A DNA stretch of 26,614 bases from Lipingzhangella_A rawalii (GCF_031628175.1 NZ_JAVLVT010000015.1:1-26614), one strand, 5' to 3'; shown: positions 5,829 through 14,008, numbered from the stretch's first letter. The notes: generated by a model not told the origin, from the letters alone. Made by a program: numbers and translations.

Positions 5829-7643
5829 CTACCCCGCGGGATGGATCGACAGCGGGGTCGTGAACCGAAGCTCCGCGAAGGCCCCTGCCGGGACTGCCGG
5901 ACGCCGCGGGGCGACCGGCGCCACGCGCTCGTAGTCGCTTCCCGGTTGGGGCCGGGGATCGGCGTCCCCCTTGTTCGGCCACAGCGACATCGCGCGCTCG
6001 GCCTGGGCCGTGATGGTCAGCGACGGGTTCACCCCGAGATTGGCACTGACCGATGAACCATCCACCACGTGGATCCCGGGATGGCCGTACAGCCGGTGGT
6101 AGGGGTCCACCACGCCGTGTTCCGGGCTACTGCCGATGGGGCACCCCCCGAGGAAGTGTGCCGTCATGGGGATGTCGAACACGTCGCCGATCGTTCCGCC
6201 GGCGTGCCCGTCGATCTGTTGGGCCATCAGCTCTGCGGCGCGCTGGCCCTCGGGAATCCAGGTGGGGTTGGGTTCCCCGTGCCCCTGGCGCGAGGTGAGC
6301 TTGGCTTTGCCCGAGAGCCCCCGGGTCAGGCTGGTGGTCAGCGAGTTGTCCTGCGACTGCATCACCAGGCCGATCAGGGTGCGCTCGGAGAACCGGCGGA
6401 CCGAGAGGCTGCGCCCGAAGGTGTAGGGGTCCCGGAGGGCATAGCCCAACCACCGGAGCCACCGCGGGATACGGCCCCCTCCGGGGACCTGGAGCGTGGT
6501 CAACAGCCCCATGGAGTTGGATCCCTTGCCGTAGCGCACCGGCTCGATATGTGTGTACTCGTTCGGATAGAAGGACGAGGTGATCGCCACGCCGTGTGTG
6601 AGGTCCTCCGGAGGCGGAACATGCCTGCTCATGGCGCCGACGAGGGCCTCGGAGTTGGTGCGGGTGAGGGTGCCCAGCCGCGCGGAGATCCGGGGGAGCA
6701 GCCCCCGGTCGCGCATGCGGTGCAGCAGGTTCTGGGTGCCGTAGGCCCCGGCGGCCACCACCACCTGGCTGGCGGTGAAGGTGCGGGCGTTGCGGCGGTG
6801 ACGTCGTGCGCCCGTGACGAGAGTGTCCACCGCGTAGCCCCCACCGTCGAGCTCACGGATCCGTTCGACGGTGGTCATGGGGTGGATGACAGCGCCGTCA
6901 CGTTCGGCGAAGTACAGATAGTTTTCCGTGAGCGTGTTCTTCGCGCCGTGGCGACATCCGGTCATGCACTCCCCACACTCGGTGCAGGCGCGACGCTGTG
7001 GCCCCGCACCCCCGAAGTACGGATCACCCACCGGCGTGCCGGGCGCCGCGGTGCCGCTGCCGTCCCCGTCCGCACCGTCGCCGAAGCACACTCCCACCTG
7101 GGTGGGTCGGAATGTGTGTTCCACGCCCATGGTCGCGGCCACGCGGCGCATATGTCGGTCAGCGGGAGTGGTCGTGGGGTTGGTGCGCACACCGAGCATG
7201 CGCTGGGCCTGGTTGTAGAACGGGTCCAGCTCGGCCTTCCAGTCCGTGATGTCGCGCCACTGCGCATCGTTGAAGAAAGCGTCCATGGGGTAGTACAGCG
7301 TGTTCGCATAGTTCAGCGACCCACCCCCAACTCCGGCTCCGGCCAGGATGAGGACGTCCCGCAGCAGATGGATGCGCTGCATCCCGTACATACCCAACTG
7401 GGGAGCCCACAGGAAGCTGCGTAGGTCCCACGAGGTTTCGGGCATCGTCTCGGGCGTGAATCGGCGGCCCGCTTCCAGGACACCGACCCGATATCCCTTC
7501 TCGGTCAGTCGCATGGCGCTCACGGCGCCGCCGAACCCGGAGCCGACCACGAGTACGTCGTAGTCGTGGCGGTCGGGGCTGTCAGTGCCTCTCGGGGGGG
7601 TATCGCTTGCCACGGACCCAACTCTTCCTGTGAAGTGTGACAT
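5829..7643 (-). CDS. GMC family oxidoreductase, cholesterol-oxidase-like
   Basis: A FAD-dependent alcohol oxidase or dehydrogenase of 604 residues. The Rossmann motif GSGFGG is at 34-39 and an FAD-contact segment, GAGVGGGSLNYAN, at 102-114. The C-terminal GMC region has HFLGGCPIG, VVDGSSVSANLG and NPSLTITAQAERA, resembling actinobacterial cholesterol oxidase (ChoD-type) proteins of about 580 residues. Cys220, Cys223, Cys226 and Cys230 form CTECGECMTGC, a ferredoxin-like spacing conserved in this subgroup as I recall it. No twin-arginine or Sec signal is evident, so it is probably intracellular. The ATG at 7643 has no clear ribosome site. A GTG at 7613, preceded by AGGAAG, is an alternative that would remove ten residues. 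It could oxidise an alcohol on the same substrate as the adjacent BVMO operon; a steroid substrate is suggested by family only. Confidence 0.88.
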   Translation of the reverse strand: MSHFTGRVGSVASDTPPRGTDSPDRHDYDVLVVGSGFGGAVSAMRLTEKGYRVGVLEAGRRFTPETMPETSWDLRSFLWAPQLGMYGMQRIHLLRDVLILAGAGVGGGSLNYANTLYYPMDAFFNDAQWRDITDWKAELDPFYNQAQRMLGVRTNPTTTPADRHMRRVAATMGVEHTFRPTQVGVCFGDGADGDGSGTAAPGTPVGDPYFGGAGPQRRACTECGECMTGCRHGAKNTLTENYLYFAERDGAVIHPMTTVERIRELDGGGYAVDTLVTGARRHRRNARTFTASQVVVAAGAYGTQNLLHRMRDRGLLPRISARLGTLTRTNSEALVGAMSRHVPPPEDLTHGVAITSSFYPNEYTHIEPVRYGKGSNSMGLLTTLQVPGGGRIPRWLRWLGYALRDPYTFGRSLSVRRFSERTLIGLVMQSQDNSLTTSLTRGLSGKAKLTSRQGHGEPNPTWIPEGQRAAELMAQQIDGHAGGTIGDVFDIPMTAHFLGGCPIGSSPEHGVVDPYHRLYGHPGIHVVDGSSVSANLGVNPSLTITAQAERAMSLWPNKGDADPRPQPGSDYERVAPVAPRRPAVPAGAFAELRFTTPLSIHPAG

Positions 7644-7781
7644 CTATGAATGTGACATTAGTTATTGTAGTATCCGTAACTACTCATGAGTAGATGTGGT
7701 TCATGCAACACATGAGTACGTTCCGAACGCAAGCCCCTCCCCCGCCACCGCTGGTGCGCGTTGACAATGCAGGAGGCAGCG
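7644..7781. promoter_or_regulatory. AT-rich divergent control region with palindromes
   Basis: This intergenic stretch is markedly AT-richer than its flanks (7640-7720). It contains the perfect 14-bp palindrome CTACTCATGAGTAG (7680-7693), a second CATGAGTA 26 bp away (7711-7718), and a GTGACAT direct repeat near 7638-7660 that overlaps the start of the GMC gene. TACAAT on the minus strand (7669-7664) is a good -10 for the GMC gene with no -35 match; the palindrome lies about where the -35 should be, as expected for a regulated promoter. The AGGAGG at 7771-7776 fixes the start of the plus-strand gene. Confidence 0.45.
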
Positions 7782-8429
7782 ATGTCCCCCTCTGACCTCA
7801 CCGGATCCACGTCGCCGACCGCAGCGGCGACGGCGGCCGCCCCCACCGCCGGTACCCGCTGGAGCAAGTTCGCGATGCTGGCCGTGCCCGGCTTCCTGGC
7901 CGCCGGAGTGATGGGGCTGATGACCACACAGGGCCTGCTCGCGGCGTCCTTCGCGGTGTCCGGCGACAACTTCCAACTCACTGCGGACCAACTCGACGGA
8001 CAGGGCTTCGCCCAGTACGGAGACGTGGCAACCTCGGCCGACGACAGTTCCCGCCCGGTCGGGCTCGCCCACGTGGACTCCGCCGAGCTGGACAACATGT
8101 GTCTCTCGGCGCAGTGGGATCTCGCCATCGGGGACGCCTCGCTGATCATCACCGCGGGCGAGAACGAGCCGGTGCAGGGAAGTTCGCTGACCCTCGACAT
8201 GGAGGAGATGTCCGGCGACGCCGACTTCTCCAACATCCAGATCGGACGGGACGCCAGCACCCTGGACAAGGCGGACGGCGCCCAGGGGCCGGTGGGGAAC
8301 TTCGGGTTGCAGTCGGACACGATCGTGGTCGACAACCTCAACGTCTCCACCTGGTCCGTGACCTCCGGCAGCCTGAACCTCACCGGACTCAACATGTCGA
8401 TCCGGCCCGGCGTGCACGAGTGTGACTGA
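7782..8429 (+). CDS. DUF6230 family protein
   Basis: A 215-residue protein of the actinobacterial DUF6230 family. After a Ser/Thr/Ala-rich start comes one hydrophobic segment (about residues 32-54, FAMLAVPGFLAAGVMGLM), which is an uncleaved anchor or signal. The rest is predicted beta-rich and extracytoplasmic, with many Asn, Asp and Ser and with one Cys near the middle (DNMCLSA) and one at the very end (HEC). The start ATG at 7782 is set by AGGAGG five bases upstream; an ATG seven codons earlier lacks this. Older annotations sometimes call such proteins cholesterol esterase, but no GxSxG nucleophile or other esterase motif is visible here, so I would not use that name. It overlaps the DUF6114 gene, its standard neighbour as I recall, and they are probably one operon and one membrane-surface system. 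Function unknown. Confidence 0.85.
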   Translation: MSPSDLTGSTSPTAAATAAAPTAGTRWSKFAMLAVPGFLAAGVMGLMTTQGLLAASFAVSGDNFQLTADQLDGQGFAQYGDVATSADDSSRPVGLAHVDSAELDNMCLSAQWDLAIGDASLIITAGENEPVQGSSLTLDMEEMSGDADFSNIQIGRDASTLDKADGAQGPVGNFGLQSDTIVVDNLNVSTWSVTSGSLNLTGLNMSIRPGVHECD

Positions 8430-9900
8430 CATGGGATCGCAACTGATGTCCTGGCTGGGTGCAGGACGGCTCCAGTTCCGGGCCTGGCGGCGCAGCCGCC
8501 CGTTCTGGGGTGGGCTGTTGCTGATCCTCGCCGGTGTGGAGATCCTCGTGGTGCCCACGGCACAGCGCCTCATCCTCCCGGTGGACCTCATCATTTACGC
8601 CGGGATCGCGGGAGTCTCCGGCTACCTCATCGGTGGCCTCCTCATCGTGGTGGGCGCGCTCGCGTGGCTCCAGCCCGCGCAACACGCCTTCTTCGGAATC
8701 GCGGGTACTCTGCTTGCCCTCACCTCCTTTGTCACCTCGAACTTCGGTGGCTTCGTCATCGGGATGCTCCTCGGAATCGTCGGAGGGGCACTCGTTTTCG
8801 CCTGGTCGGAGTCCATCCCCGTCCGCGATGCCACCGAGCCCGGCACGCCCCGGTGGCATCGCCTCCGCGAACGTTTCGCACGTAGGCGGGACACCCCCGC
8901 CACCCGCAGCGAAACCGACACGACCTCCGCGACGGAGTCCGATACGGAAGGATCGTCCGCGTCGGGGCCAGAGAGCCCGGAGGACCCCGCCGGGGATACG
9001 GCCAGCGACCGCGTGGACTACCGCGTTGCGATTGCGCTGCCCCTGGCACTGGTGCTGCTGGCGGTTCCCGTTGACCGCTCCAACTGGTGGGACTGGCTGA
9101 TCCCCTCTGATTCCACCGAGAGCGACGAGCCTGTTGCGGAGTCCGAGTCGCCAGCGGAATCCCCGTCGCCCACCTCCAGCCCCAGCGGTGGGATCGGGGG
9201 CACGGATGACGAGGACGGTTCCGGAACCGGAGGTGGCCCCAGTCCCGGAGACGGGGACACGGAGGACGAGACGGAGCCGGACGACGACGATGGCGACGAC
9301 AGCGACGACGAGGACGCCGAGGACGACGAGGACAGCGACGACGACGCGGACGCCGAGGAGTGTGTCCTCGCCGTCGGGGAGGACGCGGTCGCCGAGGATG
9401 AGGAGGAGCTCGCCGAGGCTGTGGCAGCGTGCCAGGCGGCTGAGGAGGAGGGGGAGCTGCCCGAGGTTCCCACCCGCTCGGAGGAGGCCTGCTTTCCCCC
9501 CACGGCCAGTCCCACCGGAATGACGGCGGATCGGCTCACCATGTACGGTCCGCGGTTCGAGGGAGTGGTGGAGTGCACCACGAGTGACGGCCCACAGCGG
9601 TACCTCCAGCTGAGCATGAACCGTGCGAACTTCACCCGTGCGGATCTCTGGTTCGAGGACCGGGGGTCCCGGTCTACGATGGCGCTTCCGGACATGCGGA
9701 TGCGCGATGACGTGGTGCTGTTCGCCACGCGGATGCGGGTGCGCATCCTGGGGATTCCCATCACCTTCACCCCGGACTTTCCACCGCCCCTCCTGCTGCC
9801 GATCACGCCAGTGACCGATGTCGAGGTGGACCAGCCGCTGGCCGAGTCCGCGAACCTGCACATCGACAGCCTCGGACAGGACTTCCGCGACCAGAACTGA
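8422..9900 (+). CDS. DUF6114 membrane protein with acidic linker and extra C-terminal domain
   Basis: A 492-residue integral membrane protein. The DUF6114 part (about 20-130) holds four hydrophobic segments (29-46, 50-68, 70-83 and 89-128 in two spans), with PFWGGL and a Gly-rich LIGGLLIVVGAL. A Ser/Thr/Glu-rich spacer leads to another span (about 198-217). Then comes a very acidic Asp/Glu/Ser/Gly linker (about 240-330), encoded by near-repetitive GAC/GAG triplets at 9260-9360. The last ~145 residues form a separate domain with RFEGVVE and ITFTPDFPPPLLLP. As I recall, similar sequence is made by a separate third gene next to DUF6230/DUF6114 pairs in Streptomyces, so this looks like a fusion. 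The GTG at 8422 overlaps the previous gene by eight bases; ATG at 8431 is equally possible, and neither has a clear ribosome site. Function unknown. Confidence 0.82.
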   Translation: MTDMGSQLMSWLGAGRLQFRAWRRSRPFWGGLLLILAGVEILVVPTAQRLILPVDLIIYAGIAGVSGYLIGGLLIVVGALAWLQPAQHAFFGIAGTLLALTSFVTSNFGGFVIGMLLGIVGGALVFAWSESIPVRDATEPGTPRWHRLRERFARRRDTPATRSETDTTSATESDTEGSSASGPESPEDPAGDTASDRVDYRVAIALPLALVLLAVPVDRSNWWDWLIPSDSTESDEPVAESESPAESPSPTSSPSGGIGGTDDEDGSGTGGGPSPGDGDTEDETEPDDDDGDDSDDEDAEDDEDSDDDADAEECVLAVGEDAVAEDEEELAEAVAACQAAEEEGELPEVPTRSEEACFPPTASPTGMTADRLTMYGPRFEGVVECTTSDGPQRYLQLSMNRANFTRADLWFEDRGSRSTMALPDMRMRDDVVLFATRMRVRILGIPITFTPDFPPPLLLPITPVTDVEVDQPLAESANLHIDSLGQDFRDQN

Positions 9901-9922
9901 TTCCTCGCCGAGTCGGCCACCG

Positions 9923-9961
9923 TGGGCGCCGGAGCAGCCAGCACCGCTCCTCCGGCGCCCA
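9923..9961 (+). terminator. 12-bp hairpin after the DUF6230-DUF6114 pair
   Basis: Perfect inverted repeat TGGGCGCCGGAG / CTCCGGCGCCCA (9923-9934 with 9950-9961) with a 15-nt loop, 23 bp after the DUF6114 stop. It is a likely factor-independent terminator separating this pair from the ABC operon. The remaining bases to 10092 hold no gene; AGGAG stands at about 10074. Confidence 0.75.
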
Positions 9962-10092
9962 GCCACGTTCTTGCCCGGTTCCGGAAAGTGCCGGTGGGTG
10001 AAGTTGTCCGAGAGCGACCCTGGCACGGCCCCGGTCCTGGTGCCGAGGCTGGAGAGTACAGCCAGTTCGGACAGGAGAACGGGAATGACCTC

Positions 10093-11007
10093 ATGAGCGC
10101 GGTGGTACGGACCTCGGGACTCGGTAAGTCCTATGGCCGGTTTCGCGGGATCAGTGACGTCACCATGGAGATCGAACGTGGGGAGGTGTTCGGTTTCCTC
10201 GGACCCAACGGTGCCGGGAAGACCACAACGATCCGATTGCTGCTCGACCTCCTGCGGCCCACGGCCGGCCAGGCCACCATCTTCGGGCTGGACGTGCACC
10301 GGGACGGTGTGGCGGTACGCAGCCGTATCGGATACCTGCCCGGCGAGCTGCCCGATGTGGGGCGGGAACGGGCCCGGAACCTGCTGGAGTTCTTCGCCCA
10401 GGTGCACGGTGGGGTTCCCCACCAACGGATTACCGACCTCGCCGAACGTGTGGGACTGGACCTGGACCGCAAGGTACGTGGCCTGTCCAAGGGCAACCGC
10501 CAGAAGGTGGGACTGGTCCAGGCGTTCATGTACGCGCCGGAGTTGCTGATCCTCGACGAGCCCACCAGTGGTCTGGATCCGCTGGTGCAGCAGACCTTTC
10601 TGGCCATGGTGCGGGAGGCCCGGGAGGCGGGACAGACCGTGTTCATGTCCTCACATGTCCTCGACGAGGTGCAGCAGGTCGCCGACCGCGTCGGCATCAT
10701 CAAGGACGGCCGTCTCGTCACGGTGGAGCCGGTCGCACAGCTGTTGCACCACACACCCCGGCGCGTCCACATCCGTTTCGACGGTCCCGTACCCACGGCG
10801 GCCTTCACCGGACTTGCCGGGGTGCGTGAGCTCTCCGTGGAGGGCTCGGTGGTCCGCTGCGTGGTGGACGGTCCCCTGGACGAACTGGTGCGTACGGCCG
10901 CCCGGTTCACCGTCGTCGACCTGCTCAGCACCGAACCCGATCTGGAAGAAATGTTCCTGCGCCACTACTCCGAGGAGAGCGATCATGCGGCTGACCCTGC
11001 TACGTAA
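10093..11007 (+). CDS. ABC-2 type exporter ATP-binding protein (first copy)
   Basis: A 304-residue ABC ATPase of the DrrA/CcmA-like exporter class. The Walker A motif GPNGAGKTT is at 37-45, the signature LSKGN at 131-135, the Walker B segment LLILDEP at 151-157 and the switch histidine His188 in SSHVLDE. A C-terminal extension (about 215-304) with FTVVDLLSTEPDLEEMFL is typical of ATPases that pair with ABC-2 permeases. The ATG at 10093 is used; the frame is open further upstream through the terminator hairpin, which is unlikely to be coding. AGGAG lies about 15 bases before it. The end overlaps the permease gene by 23 bp, so the two are coupled. Residues 30-56 are identical to those of the second ATPase gene downstream. 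The cargo may be a drug, peptide or lipid, and cannot be told from sequence. Confidence 0.92.
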   Translation: MSAVVRTSGLGKSYGRFRGISDVTMEIERGEVFGFLGPNGAGKTTTIRLLLDLLRPTAGQATIFGLDVHRDGVAVRSRIGYLPGELPDVGRERARNLLEFFAQVHGGVPHQRITDLAERVGLDLDRKVRGLSKGNRQKVGLVQAFMYAPELLILDEPTSGLDPLVQQTFLAMVREAREAGQTVFMSSHVLDEVQQVADRVGIIKDGRLVTVEPVAQLLHHTPRRVHIRFDGPVPTAAFTGLAGVRELSVEGSVVRCVVDGPLDELVRTAARFTVVDLLSTEPDLEEMFLRHYSEESDHAADPAT

Positions 11008-11785
11008 GGCCCTGCGTGACGACCGCCGCGCGATCCTCGGTTGGACCGTTGGGGTGGCCGCCTTCCTGCTCGTGTACCTGCCGTTCTACTCGGAGTTCGC
11101 CGAGGACACGGCCGGTGCCGAGGAGATGCTGGAGGTCATCCCCGAGGGAATGCGCACCGCCATGGGCATGCAGGAGCTGTTCACCGGCGCGGGCTTCCTG
11201 GAGTCCATGGTCTTCAACCTCTACGGTCCCCTGCTGCTGGTGGTCTATGCGGTGGTTCTCGGTAACCGTGCCATCGCCGTGCCGGAGGAATCGGGTCGAC
11301 TGGACCAACTGTTGGCCCTGCCCATCAGCCGCCAACGCTACGTGCACGAACGCCTCGCGGCCCTCACGATCGAAGTCGTCTACCTGACCGCGGTCCTGTG
11401 CGCTATCGTCCTGGCCTTCGCGGTGGGGCTCGACATGGGGGTGGCGCTCGGCAACATTGTCGCGATCAGCGTGGGGGTGGGTCTGCTCGCCCTGCTGTTC
11501 GGCACCCTCACCGTGGCCGTGGGCGGGCTCAGCGGGAGCCGCGGGCTGGGGCTCACGGTCACCGGTGCCGTGGCCGTGGGCACCTACCTTGTGCACGTCC
11601 TCTCCGATGCCGGCGCCGAACTGGTCGAGCCGCTGCGGTGGGCCTCGCCGTTCCACTACTACCTGGACGCGGACCCACTACGGGACGGGATCCCGCTCGG
11701 CTCCTATGCGGTGCTGCTCGGTGTGATCATCATCCTGGCGGTCGCCGCGACCGTGACATTCGAACGTCGCGACATCGGAGTGTGA
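10985..11785 (+). CDS. ABC-2 type transporter permease
   Basis: A 266-residue membrane protein with about six hydrophobic segments: residues near 18-36 (ILGWTVGVAAFLLVYLPF), 75-95, 120-145, 150-180, 185-205 and 235-258. It begins RLTLLRKALRDDRRAILGW, typical of ABC-2 (PF12679-like) export permeases of actinobacteria. It starts at an ATG inside the end of the ATPase gene (23-bp overlap), so translation is coupled. It should form a homodimeric channel powered by the upstream ATPase, and possibly also by the second ATPase encoded 50 bp downstream, which has no permease of its own. RHxxx-type substrate motifs are not visible. Cargo unknown. Confidence 0.88.
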   Translation: MRLTLLRKALRDDRRAILGWTVGVAAFLLVYLPFYSEFAEDTAGAEEMLEVIPEGMRTAMGMQELFTGAGFLESMVFNLYGPLLLVVYAVVLGNRAIAVPEESGRLDQLLALPISRQRYVHERLAALTIEVVYLTAVLCAIVLAFAVGLDMGVALGNIVAISVGVGLLALLFGTLTVAVGGLSGSRGLGLTVTGAVAVGTYLVHVLSDAGAELVEPLRWASPFHYYLDADPLRDGIPLGSYAVLLGVIIILAVAATVTFERRDIGV

Positions 11786-11834
11786 CCGCCGCTCCACATA
11801 TGCCGGGAGTGACCACGAGGCGAAGGTAGGCGAC

Positions 11835-12752
11835 GTGTCCACAGTGATCGAGACCGAACACCTCACCAAGCACTACGGGGCTCGTCGAGGTATCTCCCAG
11901 ATCAGTCTTTCGGTGCACAGTGGGGAGGTGTTCGGCTTTCTCGGCCCCAACGGGGCCGGGAAAACCACAACCATCCGGCTGCTGCTGGACCTGCTCCGCC
12001 CCAGCAGCGGCCACCTACGGGTGCTCGGCCGTGATCCCCGATCCGCGGGGGCAGCAGTCCGCCAGCGGGTGGGTTACCTCCCCGGTGACTACCAGCCCGG
12101 GCGCCAGGAGCGCGGCAGCGAGCTGCTGCGCTACCTTGCCGAGGCGCGCGGTGGCGTCACACGGCGGCGGATCGAGGAGCTGACCGAGCGTTTCGAACTG
12201 GACCCCAGCCAACGCCTCGGGGCGATGTCCCGGGGCAACCGACAGAAACTCGGGATTGTGCAGGCTTTCATGCACGATCCCGAACTGCTGATCCTCGACG
12301 AACCAACCACCGGCCTCGATCCACTGATGCAGCAGAACTTCCTCTCGCTGGTGCGGGAAGTCCGTGCCTGTGGGCAGACCGTGTTCCTGTCCTCGCACCT
12401 TTTGGCGGAGGTGCGCCAGATCGCCGACCGGATCGGCATCGTCCGTGCGGGACACGTGGTCGCGGTCGACGAGGTTGCGGCGTTGCGGGAACGGGCGGTG
12501 CGCCGGGTGGAAGTACACTTCGACGCACCGGTCCCGCCCGAGCACTTCGCGAATCTGGACGGGGTGCGCGATGTGCGCGTGGAGGGAACCCTGGTGCGCT
12601 GCGTCCTGGACGGGCGACCAGACGCGCTGATCAAGGCCGCGGCGGAGTTCACCGTGGTGGAGTTCGTGAGTTTCGAACCCGACCTGGAGGAGATCTTCCT
12701 CGCCTATTACACCGATGAGGGCAACGACCCCGTTCCCGAGCCGACCGACTGA
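11835..12752 (+). CDS. ABC-2 type exporter ATP-binding protein (second copy)
   Basis: A 305-residue paralogue of the ATPase at 10093-11007. It aligns without gaps over at least the first 190 residues and has the same motif positions: Walker A at 37-45, signature MSRGN at 131-135, Walker B LLILDEP at 151-157 and His188. The C-terminal segment FTVVEFVSFEPDLEEIFLAYY also matches its sister. The start is GTG at 11835 after a weak AAGGTAGG. It lies 49 bp after the permease stop and only 3 bp before the PucR-type gene. No second permease follows. It may be an alternative motor for the same permease, half of a heterodimer, or the remnant of a duplicated two-gene exporter whose permease was lost. All motifs are intact, so it should be active. 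Confidence 0.9.
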   Translation: MSTVIETEHLTKHYGARRGISQISLSVHSGEVFGFLGPNGAGKTTTIRLLLDLLRPSSGHLRVLGRDPRSAGAAVRQRVGYLPGDYQPGRQERGSELLRYLAEARGGVTRRRIEELTERFELDPSQRLGAMSRGNRQKLGIVQAFMHDPELLILDEPTTGLDPLMQQNFLSLVREVRACGQTVFLSSHLLAEVRQIADRIGIVRAGHVVAVDEVAALRERAVRRVEVHFDAPVPPEHFANLDGVRDVRVEGTLVRCVLDGRPDALIKAAAEFTVVEFVSFEPDLEEIFLAYYTDEGNDPVPEPTD

Positions 12753-12755
12753 GGC

Positions 12756-13922
12756 ATGAACCTCGTGACCAGCGATGACACGGCGGATGGCCTGGACGGT
12801 GCCGCAGTCGCCACCGAGGCGAGCCGACGCGGCGGAATGCCCGCCGAGTATCTGGCCGGACTTGTGGAGATACTCGCTGCGGCGAGCCGTAGCGGACGCC
12901 AGCCCACCTCGACGGAGCTGGACCACCATCGGACACAGGGGGCACGCGCCGCCGAAAACGGGCATTCCCTGCGGACCCTGCTCGACCTCTACCTGCACGC
13001 AGCCGAAATCGGTTGGGACCAGCTCCCCGGAATCAGCGACGCAGCCACCGCCACCCAGGCCCGGAGCGCGACCGCGGCAGCCCTCACGGCACTACGGCGG
13101 GCCACCGGTGCGGCCTGCGCAGGCTACGAGGGGGCTGGCGCGGACATTGCCGCCGTGGCCGAGACCGCCCGCCAGGAGTTCCTGGACGATCTCCTCTACG
13201 GACGCGGAGACGAGGGGGAACTGGCCTCCCGCGCGGAGCGTTTCGGACTGCGGCTGGCCACGCAGCATCGCGCTTCGGTCGCCCGCGCCCAACCACCGTT
13301 CTCTCCCGATGATCCGCGGGTCCGCAGTGTCGAGCGTGACCTGGTGGGTCGCTACGGCACCCGCAACATTCTGTTGGCGGTGCGGGAGGGGAAACTGGTC
13401 TGCGTCGTCCCGGGGGCGTTGACGGCGGCAACGGGGCAGTTCACGCATCGTCTGCGCTCCGTGCTCACCGAGGCATCCGCCTGGCGGGTGGGTATCGGCC
13501 GACCCCACCCCGGGCCCAGTGGAGTGGCGCGCTCGGTTACTGAGGCCACCGACGCCATCGACATCGCCGAGCGGCTGGAGCTGCCTGCCCGGGTGGTGGA
13601 CGCCGCCGAACTCTTGGTGTTCCCCGTGCTGCTCCGGGATCGCGCAGCCATCACCGATCTGGTGACAACAGTGTTGGGGCCACTGTGCGAGGCGCGTGGT
13701 GGTGCCGAACCGCTGCTGGCCACTCTGCGTGCGTTCTTCGCCTGCCACGGCAACAGTACTGCGGTCGCCCGCCGGCTGCACGTGAGTGTGCGCACCGTAA
13801 CCTACCGGCTGGAGCGCGTGCGTCGCCTGACCGGATACACCCCGACCGACTCCACCCAGCGCTTCACCCTGGAAACCGCCGTTGTCGGTGCGCAGCTGTT
13901 GGGCTGGCCTGAGGAGCAGTGA
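12756..13922 (+). CDS. PucR family transcriptional regulator
   Basis: A 388-residue regulator. The last 65 residues (324-388) are the PucR C-terminal helix-turn-helix (PF13556): LRAFFACHGNSTAVARRLHV, then VRTVTYRLERVRRLTG and TLETAVVGAQLLGW. The middle (about 170-310) resembles the CdaR GGDEF-like domain of these regulators. The N-terminal ~150 residues are helical and Ala-rich, and may be a sensor. No signal or membrane segment. It begins 3 bp after the second ATPase gene, so it is almost surely in the exporter operon and probably regulates it. Its ATG has only a weak ribosome site (CCGACTGAGG), in keeping with coupled translation. The inducer is unknown; PucR relatives respond to purine and other nitrogen metabolites, but that cannot be assumed here. 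Confidence 0.88.
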   Translation: MNLVTSDDTADGLDGAAVATEASRRGGMPAEYLAGLVEILAAASRSGRQPTSTELDHHRTQGARAAENGHSLRTLLDLYLHAAEIGWDQLPGISDAATATQARSATAAALTALRRATGAACAGYEGAGADIAAVAETARQEFLDDLLYGRGDEGELASRAERFGLRLATQHRASVARAQPPFSPDDPRVRSVERDLVGRYGTRNILLAVREGKLVCVVPGALTAATGQFTHRLRSVLTEASAWRVGIGRPHPGPSGVARSVTEATDAIDIAERLELPARVVDAAELLVFPVLLRDRAAITDLVTTVLGPLCEARGGAEPLLATLRAFFACHGNSTAVARRLHVSVRTVTYRLERVRRLTGYTPTDSTQRFTLETAVVGAQLLGWPEEQ

Positions 13923-14008
13923 CGGGGACACGGCGACTGTCCTCAGGGGAACGGGATCCCCGCGTCCCGGCCGTCTGGCCGACGACGGCGCGAGCCGCAG
14001 GCGAACGG

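Noticed and set aside
6069..7424. 451-codon open frame on the plus strand within the GMC oxidase gene
   Set aside because: Antisense of an oxidase with clear FAD motifs on the other strand.
7782..8429. Cholesterol esterase
   Set aside because: No GxSxG nucleophile motif or catalytic triad pattern; this is a DUF6230 protein with an N-terminal hydrophobic anchor.
8389..10425. 678-codon open frame on the minus strand opposite DUF6230/DUF6114 and the first ATPase
   Set aside because: Crosses a terminator hairpin and three well-supported genes; low-complexity translation without any family pattern.
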